A stretch of DNA of 64,000 nt from Paenibacillus lupini (GTDB taxonomy: Bacteria; Bacillota; Bacilli; Paenibacillales; Paenibacillaceae), in assembly GCF_011761355.1 (NCBI RefSeq), contig NZ_JAASRW010000008.1, forward strand, positions 57,504-121,503. Reading direction: 5' to 3'. Made by a program: the position numbers and the translations under genes. Under the pieces are notes generated by a model. The model saw only the letters and a program-made list of their open reading frames with translations. It made no database searches and had not been told where the DNA came from. Of the stretch, positions 9,001 to 15,429 are shown one piece after another. Each line of letters opens with the position of its first letter. Positions within the stretch are counted from its first letter, which is position 1.

Positions 9001-10478
9001 CCTACCCCGTCTTTAAAAGCATGGCTGCCAAATGTCACATAATAAGCTGTATTATTAACAAAAGCTTTAGCGGATTCGCTGCCATAGCTGCTTGTCGCAT
9101 CAATCGTAATCGTATCTGTGCCGCCGCCGGACACCCGGCCTGATGTAACCGGGATGGAGCGGAACAAGGTGCCGCTTGTAACCGTGCGAATCTCAATCGT
9201 TCCGCTGTCTTGGAATACAGGTTCTGTGAACGTTAAGACAAGCTTGCCCGTTGTTGCCGTCAGAATTCCGCCAGCTAATGGCGATAGAGTCTGAAGTGTA
9301 GGTTTTGTCGTATCATTGCCATACCCAGTTGTAAAACTCCATGCCGAAGCATTCGAAATACCTGGGAACAGATAATTGTTGCCGGAGTCGGTCTCAATGA
9401 ACGCTCCCGCGTCTACTAATACATAATAAGAGGTATTGGCGCTAAATCTCGGGCTGGATGGCAGCGTAATCGTTGCCGTTGCCCCTGTAAACACGACTTG
9501 AGAAGAGCTTGTTTTGATTTTGGCAAAAGTCGTATTGGTCTTGAACTCTTTAATCTCAATATATTTCTCCGTACCCGCCATCACATTATGGTCGAAGGCC
9601 ATGGTCAGCTTATCCGTCAACACAGATACAGAAGTGGCGTTATCAGCCGGTGTAATGGAGACGATATTAAGCGGGGCTACATCCGTATGGAAGCTCCAGC
9701 TTATGTAGGATGCTCCTCCCGTCTCTAGCGCATTGCCAGCACCATCCTGAAAAGCTGTTCGAGGAATCATAACCGTGTAATCCGCATTAGAGTCCAAAGA
9801 AGCAGCTGGCGTAATCGTAATCTTATTCGTACCGCTGCCTTGCACCATACTTGAGGTTACGGGAATATTTTTAGTATCCGCAGGACTGCTTAAAGTCACA
9901 CTGCCACTAGTCGCGTAGACCGGTTCGCTGAATTGAAGAATGACCTTACTATCTACGGACACTTGAGTCTCACCTGAATCTGGTGACTTATTCGTAATCG
10001 AAGGAGCTGTCGTATCCACAACCGCCGCAGTCCTGAAATTCCAGGCGGCAGCACTGGATATTCCCGCATAATAAGCACCGTTAGACACATTGGCGAAAGC
10101 ACCGTAATCAATCAGTACATAATAATCCGTATTCACATTCAGATCGGCATCAGGATTAATAGTAACTACTCTGCTTGTCGCATCGAGTCTGATTTTGCCG
10201 GAGTTCATTGGGATACTTTCGACAATATTACTGGTGTTATAGTTATAAATCGTAATGGTGGCCGAATCGGACCCCCTTGTTACAGCTTCATCAAACGTTA
10301 GTGTCAAATCACTCGTAGGCGTGATCCCCGTTGCGTTATCCGCTGGGCTCATGCCCACAACTACAGGTCCACTTGAGGCAGCATGAACGGTAGTCGTATC
10401 CCCCGCCCATCCAGATAGGCTTATTTGAAGCATCAATAATACAGCTATCAAGAAACTAATTCGGCTATGTACTTTCAT
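6048..10478 (-). CDS. Giant surface protein with Ig-like repeats and C-terminal SLH domains
   Basis: Secreted protein of about 1476 residues, expected on the outer face of the cell wall. A signal peptide comes first (hydrophobic LIAVLLMLQISL). Then come about five SbsA-type Ig-like (Big_5) domains, each opening with a P-x-D/N-N-A-T/S motif and containing F-x-E-P/A-V and TDYYV-like strands. About four shorter SwmB-like repeats follow (T-Y-N-E/K, V-x-V-S-Y-T, D-L-S/A-G-N), then a region of unknown type (about 1060-1290), and three SLH motifs (about 1295-1476; ITRAEFA, ITRQEMA, ATRAEAI) that bind pyruvylated wall polymer. The ATG at 10478 (GGGGAG 12 nt upstream) is preferred to an in-frame TTG at 10487, which would leave only 3 nt. 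Its ligand is unknown. Confidence 0.88.
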   Translation of the reverse strand: MKVHSRISFLIAVLLMLQISLSGWAGDTTTVHAASSGPVVVGMSPADNATGITPTSDLTLTFDEAVTRGSDSATITIYNYNTSNIVESIPMNSGKIRLDATSRVVTINPDADLNVNTDYYVLIDYGAFANVSNGAYYAGISSAAAWNFRTAAVVDTTAPSITNKSPDSGETQVSVDSKVILQFSEPVYATSGSVTLSSPADTKNIPVTSSMVQGSGTNKITITPAASLDSNADYTVMIPRTAFQDGAGNALETGGASYISWSFHTDVAPLNIVSITPADNATSVSVLTDKLTMAFDHNVMAGTEKYIEIKEFKTNTTFAKIKTSSSQVVFTGATATITLPSSPRFSANTSYYVLVDAGAFIETDSGNNYLFPGISNASAWSFTTGYGNDTTKPTLQTLSPLAGGILTATTGKLVLTFTEPVFQDSGTIEIRTVTSGTLFRSIPVTSGRVSGGGTDTITIDATSSYGSESAKAFVNNTAYYVTFGSHAFKDGVGLYFDGLTSSSSWRFTVTQDNVKPTLAATSPANNAISVDTKATLSATFSEAVQPGSGQITLQCVSSTSGICNPQQIGTSVSVDPQNNKKLIISPNQELQANVVYYAVIDPNAVTDLAGNAFNGIQNEYQWTFKTLGGDTAAPTVSKLEANGSTIVMTYNEGLMENSIPTAGSFYITVDGAYRSVNGISVSGSTVTLSVSSTIVDGQQVKLSYTKPSTATLGIRDLSGNQALSLSSQTVTTAVDVTKPYLTGGTAAGGIVTLIFSENLAALSSYAYSQFSVYVGGSYYTPTSVYSSGNKVIIAINASIDSGSYVSVSYTAGSYPVQDPSGNKVNNFSGYSLTNSVDTSVPAYQSIEAYGSSIIITYNKTLDSSRRPSTGQYSVVVNNSVRNVTQVSVSGAQVFLTVSPEISSGSTVRVSYSKLYTSLVDLAGNEAAAFSNVLASVANAPITDNGLYGAVAKGTKLTLSFWKTLNTSYVPSSAYFAVKVDNSSDPATNVTISGNTVVLTLSRAPSVGDAVTITYYATSSNSLRTTDGSIIDSFTNVTVANQTTLIDSLPGNYEEADGGGIGLTASMATTTSDISPGGYSTSRYTVSADKLTTAYTAGKGAGISNLRVVFEVPSSERAGIVAVPLTALESAYRLSSSASFAVQYGTLVYEIPLNALVFKNLASLVGSSYTTGNLLVEMERGNTSMTSSLTSAISKAGASLLSTPVVFEASVVNGNNQVTIPEFGGYVKRSFESTTSINATNSAVVWLDPQTGKLSYVPTTFSTSNGSTVVSFKRKGNSAYALVSGSSKFTDISSHWAGSTIKMLANKFIIEGRSGSTTKFDPQSSITRAEFASYIVRGLGLSGSRSDAAKYKDVTAGTVTASYIGAASKAGIVTGNTDGTFKPNSPITRQEMAVMMSRAAKAAAVTISLPSSESSYLSKFSDRTKVASWAKTDLAKAVYIGVITGQTATTFGPTKNATRAEAIVMIKRLLEYVNLLE

Positions 10479-10606
10479 TCCCCACAATCACTCCCCAGCT
10501 AAATACACTTGTACCCTATTTGTCGGCAAATCGACTTGAAAAATTTAGGCTAACTAGGTATTAGTCGAAGTTCGAAGAGAAAAGGTTGCATCAGAAAACG
10601 ACAAAA

Positions 10607-10634
10607 AAGCCCCGAATCCAAAAATTCAGGGCTT
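10607..10634 (-). terminator. Intrinsic terminator of metK
   Basis: On the minus strand AAGCCCTGAAT pairs with ATTCGGGGCTT (one G-U) around a 6-nt loop, followed by TTTTTT. It lies about 20 nt after the metK stop. Confidence 0.9.
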
Positions 10635-10652
10635 TCTATATTTATTTATAAA

Positions 10653-11855
10653 TTAAGCAAGTGCGTCTGCTTTAAGCTTCTCAGCTTTGTCTACGCGCTC
10701 CCAAGGAAGATCCACATCTGTACGGCCGAAGTGACCATAAGCAGCTGTTTGAGCGTAGATTGGACGGCGAAGGTCCAGCATTTTGATAATGCCAGCAGGA
10801 CGAAGATCAAAGTTGTTTTTAACGACTTCAACTAGAACTTCTTCCGATACTTTGCCAGTGCCGTAAGTGTCAACGTTGATCGATACCGGCTGTGCTACAC
10901 CAATCGCGTAAGCCAATTGGATTTCACATTTTTCAGCCAGACCTGCAGCAACGATGTTTTTCGCTACATAGCGAGCTGCATAAGCTGCGGAACGGTCAAC
11001 CTTCGTTGGATCCTTACCGGAGAATGCACCGCCGCCATGACGAGCATAACCTCCGTAAGTATCAACGATGATTTTGCGGCCAGTCAGACCAGCATCACCT
11101 TGAGGACCGCCAATTACGAAACGACCTGTAGGGTTGATGAAGTATTTCGTTTGCTCATCCAGCCACTCAACAGGAACAACCGGTTTGATAACATGCTCAA
11201 GAATGTCCGCTTGGATTTGCTCCAGGGAAATTTCTTCTGCGTGTTGAGTCGATACGACAATCGTGTCTACGCGAACTGGTTTGCCATCCACGTACTCGAT
11301 TGTAACTTGCGTTTTACCGTCCGGACGCAGGTAGCCCAGCGTGTCGTTCTTACGAACTTCGGAAAGGCGGCGAGCAATACGATGCGACAATGCGATTGGC
11401 AAAGGCATCAGCTCAGGAGTTTCGTTCGTTGCAAAACCAAACATCAGACCTTGGTCACCAGCACCGATGTCTTCGTTTTCTTTTTGAACGTCTTTCCCAT
11501 CGCGGCTCTCAAGCGCAGCGTTAACCCCTTGCGCGATATCCGCGGATTGTTCGTTAAGCGATGTAAGCACAGCACAAGTGCTGGAGTCAAAACCGTATTT
11601 TGCACGCGTATAACCAATTTCTTTAATTGTACGGCGAGCAATTGCGGAAATATCGACATAATCAGCACGGGAGCTGATTTCTCCAATAACAAGTACAAGA
11701 CCAGTTGCAACCGAAACTTCGCAAGCTACGCGAGCGTAAGGGTCCGCTTCCAGAAACGCATCCAGAACAGCATCCGAGATTTGGTCACAAATCTTATCCG
11801 GGTGGCCTTCTGTTACTGATTCCGATGTAAACAAGTGACGACCTTTAACAGACAT
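10653..11855 (-). CDS. metK: S-adenosylmethionine synthetase
   Basis: Makes S-adenosylmethionine from methionine and ATP in the cytoplasm. The signature hexapeptide region [10 protein letters not shown], the N-terminal [15 protein letters not shown] and the P-loop-like [16 protein letters not shown] are all present. The product of 400 residues has the usual family length. The frame is open to 11999, but the true start is ATG at 11855 because GGAGG sits 9 nt upstream and homology begins there. It has its own consensus promoter (11961-11989) and its own terminator, so it appears monocistronic. The leader carries a hairpin with a UUCG loop and U-run instead of a recognisable S-box. Confidence 0.97.
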   Translation of the reverse strand: MSVKGRHLFTSESVTEGHPDKICDQISDAVLDAFLEADPYARVACEVSVATGLVLVIGEISSRADYVDISAIARRTIKEIGYTRAKYGFDSSTCAVLTSLNEQSADIAQGVNAALESRDGKDVQKENEDIGAGDQGLMFGFATNETPELMPLPIALSHRIARRLSEVRKNDTLGYLRPDGKTQVTIEYVDGKPVRVDTIVVSTQHAEEISLEQIQADILEHVIKPVVPVEWLDEQTKYFINPTGRFVIGGPQGDAGLTGRKIIVDTYGGYARHGGGAFSGKDPTKVDRSAAYAARYVAKNIVAAGLAEKCEIQLAYAIGVAQPVSINVDTYGTGKVSEEVLVEVVKNNFDLRPAGIIKMLDLRRPIYAQTAAYGHFGRTDVDLPWERVDKAEKLKADALA

Positions 11856-11904
11856 CCGTATCAACCTCCTACAGCTAGTATGAAATAAGTGCAGACATTC
11901 TACA

Positions 11905-11937
11905 CAAAAAATGAACCTTTCCCCGAAGGAAAAGGTT
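11905..11937 (-). terminator. Terminator-like hairpin inside the metK leader
   Basis: Within the 5' leader a 10-bp stem (AACCTTTTCC with GGGAAAGGTT, one G-U pair) is capped by a UUCG tetraloop with a C-G closing pair. Two bases later comes TTTTTT on the minus strand. It lies only about 15 nt after the predicted transcription start, which leaves no room for an upstream aptamer. Confidence 0.65.
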
Positions 11938-11960
11938 GTTAGACAACTCTCTAAAACAGT

Positions 11961-11989
11961 ATAATACCGAAAATGTCGCTTGGTGTCAA
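11961..11989 (-). promoter_or_regulatory. Sigma-A promoter of metK
   Basis: TTGACA at 11984-11989, a 17-nt spacer, and TATTAT at 11961-11966 (minus strand). The expected start is near 11952, giving a leader of roughly 97 nt. Confidence 0.9.
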
Positions 11990-12069
11990 CGATTACCAAT
12001 ATTTGATAAAATTTTAGGGAGTATATTTTTTCTCTTTACTCAACCTAAATTTCATCCTCAAAACGTAAG

Positions 12070-12107
12070 CTTAGCCTTCTAATAAAGGCTTAAGCATTAA
12101 GCTTAAG
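12070..12107 (-). terminator. Possible terminator of the SASP gene
   Basis: Two overlapping inverted repeats follow and overlap the stop codon: CTTAAGC-TTAAT-GCTTAAG (12089-12107 on the minus strand) and CTTAAGCCTT with AAGGCTAAG (12070-12094). Only TTTT follows, so termination is plausible but weak. Confidence 0.4.
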
Positions 12108-12372
12108 TATATCCGTTTAGTACTTTTTCCGCTTGAGCAACAAGACGTTGTGTTATGCTGCCGCCGATCGAACCAACATCACGGCTCGTTACTTCTCTCC
12201 ATTGAATATGAGTTCCACCGCTTACCCCGCCTAGTTCATCGCCAAATTCCGTATCTGCACCAGTACTCACTCCGTGTGATGCAAACAAGCCAAGCTCAGC
12301 AGCAATCTCATACTTCATTTGGTTCAGCGCAGCTTTACAATCTGGAACAACCACTTTGTTGGAACGACTCAT
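12103..12372 (-). CDS. Alpha/beta-type small acid-soluble spore protein
   Basis: DNA-binding spore protein of 89 residues that coats DNA in the forespore and is degraded by the Gpr protease at germination. Both SASP signatures are present: LNQMKYEIAAELG (16-28) and GSIGGSITQRLV (67-78). A probable Gpr cleavage site, TEFGDE, lies at 41-46, although it sits between the two signatures rather than near the N-terminus. The protein is longer than the usual 60-72 residues because the middle (about 34-66) is extended, and it has a cysteine at position 12. GGAGGTG lies 8 nt upstream of the ATG. A sigma-G promoter is expected, but I could not place one with confidence in 12373-12494. Confidence 0.9.
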   Translation of the reverse strand: MSRSNKVVVPDCKAALNQMKYEIAAELGLFASHGVSTGADTEFGDELGGVSGGTHIQWREVTSRDVGSIGGSITQRLVAQAEKVLNGYT

Positions 12373-12494
12373 AATAAGAACACCTCCATATGAATTTAGG
12401 AACGTGGCTTTATTGTGTGTCCTTCCGAGCAGTTTGAAGCGTATAACCTATTGTCAGTCCGGGCAAAATGTTCTATAACACCCATTGCCTTCGT

Positions 12495-12992
12495 TTATTG
12501 AATAACGTAGCTGCCTCGAACAAGCAGGGTTAAGGACTTCGTATAGCCTGGTGCTGTTGTAACTCCACGCCCCGCACGCGGGAATAACATATGATGGTTG
12601 GCAATGATCGCTTTGCCATTCGTTAAGTCTTTACCATCAGTCAGATCGGCAATGCCATTCGCATCCGTACTATAGACAACGGCTTTGCCTGCGCGTACAA
12701 CGACCTCTGTGCCTTCATTGGCGATGAGGACTTTACCTGCTGGTACTGCTACAACTTCCAGCTTGGCGCTTGTACCACCTGTCTCAGGCTGCGTTGTTCC
12801 TCCACCTGTTCCAGAACCGGCTTTCGCAATTTGTTCATCTACATAGCTCTTCGTTACCACCGGGTCGTCTACAGAGCCGGGTACCGTTGCATTTGATTCC
12901 GCCTCAAGGGTTGTCGGCCAGTTAACCCCAGCAATAAGGCCTGCTCCTACTAGAACAACTGCCAACACAATCCGTAGTGCATACTTCTTCAA
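12495..12992 (-). CDS. Exported or membrane-anchored protein of unknown function
   Basis: About 165 residues. An N-terminal hydrophobic helix (YALRIVLAVVLVGAGLIAGV) follows a short basic stretch. A flexible Gly/Thr linker (SGTGGGTTQPETGGT) leads to a compact beta-rich domain (about 75-165) with GTEVVVRAGKAVVYS and MLFPRAGRG. I recognise no family. The first in-frame start (TTG 13001) leaves one base after AGGAG, so TTG at 12992, 10 nt after AAGGAG, is preferred; this is uncertain. Neighbours are an SASP gene downstream and a secreted protein gene upstream. A surface or envelope role is inferred from the anchor only. Confidence 0.65.
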   Translation of the reverse strand: MKKYALRIVLAVVLVGAGLIAGVNWPTTLEAESNATVPGSVDDPVVTKSYVDEQIAKAGSGTGGGTTQPETGGTSAKLEVVAVPAGKVLIANEGTEVVVRAGKAVVYSTDANGIADLTDGKDLTNGKAIIANHHMLFPRAGRGVTTAPGYTKSLTLLVRGSYVIQ

Positions 12993-13030
12993 TTTCGACA
13001 AACTCCTTTCTTACGCAATTACGCAAACAA

Positions 13031-13059
13031 ATCTAGTATCTCTTAATAAGATACTAGAT
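13031..13059 (-). terminator. Hairpin terminator after the 698-residue protein gene
   Basis: Perfect 11-bp arms ATCTAGTATCT / AGATACTAGAT around a 7-nt loop, followed on the minus strand by TTTGTTT. The T-run is short. Confidence 0.65.
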
Positions 13060-13112
13060 TTGGATGGGATTAACCAGTTATTTCTTACTTTAAAATTTAC
13101 TCATAAACCAGA

Positions 13113-15209
13113 TTAGTTGTTCGGTTCATCTAACCAGTTATAAGAAGGGGCAAATTTCACATCTTTGGAGAACAGCTTCTTCTTGTTGCCATTAAACACT
13201 TCATAAACATTTAATGTATAGCTGCTCCAGTATTTGTTTTCAGTTTGTTTTTGAGTAATTTCATTCATGTTATTGCCGACTTTCCATTGTAGGCTATTAT
13301 CTGCTTGACTTTCGAGACTTACATTTTGGGTCCATAATACGTCGCCAGTTGGCTCGTATACCATTTCAAATTGCAGCTTGGATGGTGTAAATCCGTCATA
13401 GTTGTAATCACGGTTCACCGTGCTGGCCATGTTGATCACAACATTCAATTCATTTTGAACAAACACGCTAAATTGAGTGAGATCTACCGTGTATGGACCA
13501 ACCTTTATATCTTTGTTGCTATTAGTAGTGGTTTCAGCTGGTAGTCCAAACAATACGCCACGGATGTAACCAGTAGGCGTTCCCGTTGTTCCTTTCAGCA
13601 AACCACTATCATCAATGGCTTCACCCATCAACAACTGCAGTCCATCGCGACTTACATTTGATGGAAGCTTGGTGTACACGATAACTTGTTCTTTATTACC
13701 TGGAGTGATTGTCGTAGCTGTTTTTACAAAGCTAGCATCATAATAATTGCCGTTTGCCGATTTGAAATATCCCGTCCATTGCGGCATAGTTTTGCTTCTG
13801 GATTGGTTGTTCGTAACATCGAGATAAACGGCATACAGATCATTTGTATCTCCACTGTACGTACGAACATCCGTAATTTTAACGCCCATTTCCGAACCAA
13901 TCGATTTTTGTGTGTATACATTACCTGCTGCTACCGAATAAATAGATGTAACATCAGATTTTGTTACTTCTGCTACTTCTACCGTATCTTTATCGGATTT
14001 TTCATTTAGTTGTAGCTCAAACTTTTTCCAATTATAACTAGTTTGCAGCTTGCCGATGAAAGTTATTGTCGTAGTAGCACCTGGTGCGATACTGATATCA
14101 CCGGCATTTTTAACTGTCTGGCTGGTCAATGTTATAGAGTCATCAAGAACCATTGTTCCTGTAAGATCAGGTAATGGCAGATATGTCGAACTGCTGTTCT
14201 TCACAGCAAGCTTTGCTACAACATTATCTTCATTATTCCAAGGCATGCGTTGTACGGATTGAAGTTCAACATTATAAGTACCATTGGCGTCCGTAAAGCT
14301 TTGTTTTGCTGTGCCAGTGCTTGTATTACCAACGGATACTGGTGTTACGAATGAAACTACCGGTAATTCTACTTGTGTATTTTCCGCTGCTGTTACCTTT
14401 TGGGTAACAATGAATTTCCACCCCGATGTCGATACGGTATTTGGAATAGAACCCGTCAATTCAATCGTATTAAGTACCGATGGTGCCAGAAGCAGATTTT
14501 GATCTGCTGTATCTTTCAAAGATAGTTTATATAAGCCTACTGCAGTCTTGATATAGTAATTATACTCTGGGAGATTAACACCAAACTGACTTGTATTCCG
14601 AGCAACATAAGTCAGGTTAACTGAATAATTATCCACAGTCTTACCCACTGTTGTCTTATTAACACGCATGTTCACGCTGGAACCGCCAATTTTAACAGCA
14701 CGATAGCCGCCAGCCTTCACATCATTGGTGTAACCAGCAGGGAATGTGAATTGGCCGATTGTTTTCTCATATCCAGAAACAGAGAAATCAAATTTTACAA
14801 AGTTTAAAATAAGTTGATCCATCGTTACTTTAGAGCCTACTGCACTGTAGAAAGTAAGAGTTGTACTAGACTTTGGACTAACATTCTTTTTGTTAGCCTT
14901 GTCTAGCAGTGTCAGCGTGTACTTGGTGCCGCTCTTTGTCTTTAAACGTGCCCAGTAATCCACAAGATTAATAGGAGAGCTGCTGCCGTTATAAAATTCA
15001 AAAGTAAAGCTAGCCGTAGCACCGTCAACACTTGGGATTAAGCTGGCATCCGTCAGCTGTACATAGGAATTACCCGATATGTACACCTTCTTATTAACCG
15101 ATGATGCCGTCGTCGCTGCTGCGAAGGATACCGGAATGGCACTAAGAAGCATCACAAAAGCAACGAAGAGAGATACGAGCATTGTCGATCGTTTAAAGCT
15201 TTTCCGCAT
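13113..15209 (-). CDS. Large secreted protein of unknown function
   Basis: About 698 residues. A basic start (MRKSFKRS) and the hydrophobic segment MLVSLFVAFVMLLSAIPVSFAA form a signal peptide. The mature part is beta-rich, with Ser/Thr/Asn-rich strands and repeated motifs such as YWARLKTKSGTKY, NYYIKTAVGLYKL and GYFKSANGNYY spaced through it. This suggests several related all-beta domains (DUF-like) within one chain. No SLH, LPxTG or membrane anchor is present, so it may be released or held by other surface proteins. Start choice: ATG at 15209 lies 11 nt after GGAG; in-frame GTG codons at 15221 and 15215 lie closer. It sits downstream of the S-layer gene but behind that gene's own terminator neighbourhood (15381-15408). 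Confidence 0.75.
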   Translation of the reverse strand: MRKSFKRSTMLVSLFVAFVMLLSAIPVSFAAATTASSVNKKVYISGNSYVQLTDASLIPSVDGATASFTFEFYNGSSSPINLVDYWARLKTKSGTKYTLTLLDKANKKNVSPKSSTTLTFYSAVGSKVTMDQLILNFVKFDFSVSGYEKTIGQFTFPAGYTNDVKAGGYRAVKIGGSSVNMRVNKTTVGKTVDNYSVNLTYVARNTSQFGVNLPEYNYYIKTAVGLYKLSLKDTADQNLLLAPSVLNTIELTGSIPNTVSTSGWKFIVTQKVTAAENTQVELPVVSFVTPVSVGNTSTGTAKQSFTDANGTYNVELQSVQRMPWNNEDNVVAKLAVKNSSSTYLPLPDLTGTMVLDDSITLTSQTVKNAGDISIAPGATTTITFIGKLQTSYNWKKFELQLNEKSDKDTVEVAEVTKSDVTSIYSVAAGNVYTQKSIGSEMGVKITDVRTYSGDTNDLYAVYLDVTNNQSRSKTMPQWTGYFKSANGNYYDASFVKTATTITPGNKEQVIVYTKLPSNVSRDGLQLLMGEAIDDSGLLKGTTGTPTGYIRGVLFGLPAETTTNSNKDIKVGPYTVDLTQFSVFVQNELNVVINMASTVNRDYNYDGFTPSKLQFEMVYEPTGDVLWTQNVSLESQADNSLQWKVGNNMNEITQKQTENKYWSSYTLNVYEVFNGNKKKLFSKDVKFAPSYNWLDEPNN

Positions 15210-15380
15210 TGTCACATTCACTCCGTATAATTAGATTTAATTAAATAGACGAGAATGGAATCCTATAAGTTTCGGCACTTTTCAAAAATGTTTCGCCCTC
15301 TTCACCCAGAATCCGCCTATATAGGTAACTATAACGTGTTTATATGAACTATGTATGAACGATTTCATAGAAAATAAAAA

Positions 15381-15408
15381 GAAAGCTGAGAGCAAGCTCT
15401 CAGCTTTC
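15381..15408 (-). terminator. Intrinsic terminator of the S-layer protein gene
   Basis: A near-perfect 13-bp stem (GAAAGCTGAGAGC with GCTCTCAGCTTTC) is followed on the minus strand by TTTTTATTTT. It lies 22 nt after the stop. Confidence 0.92.
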
Positions 15409-15429
15409 TAGTTTGTTCAGTAGAAACGA

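Noticed and set aside
10917-11819. 300-codon plus-strand frame opposite metK
   Set aside because: Antisense shadow of a highly biased gene; the metK product is unambiguous.
11856-11989. SAM (S-box) riboswitch or SMK box before metK
   Set aside because: The leader is too short for an S-box. No S-box core was found, and no segment pairs with the ribosome binding site as in the SMK box.
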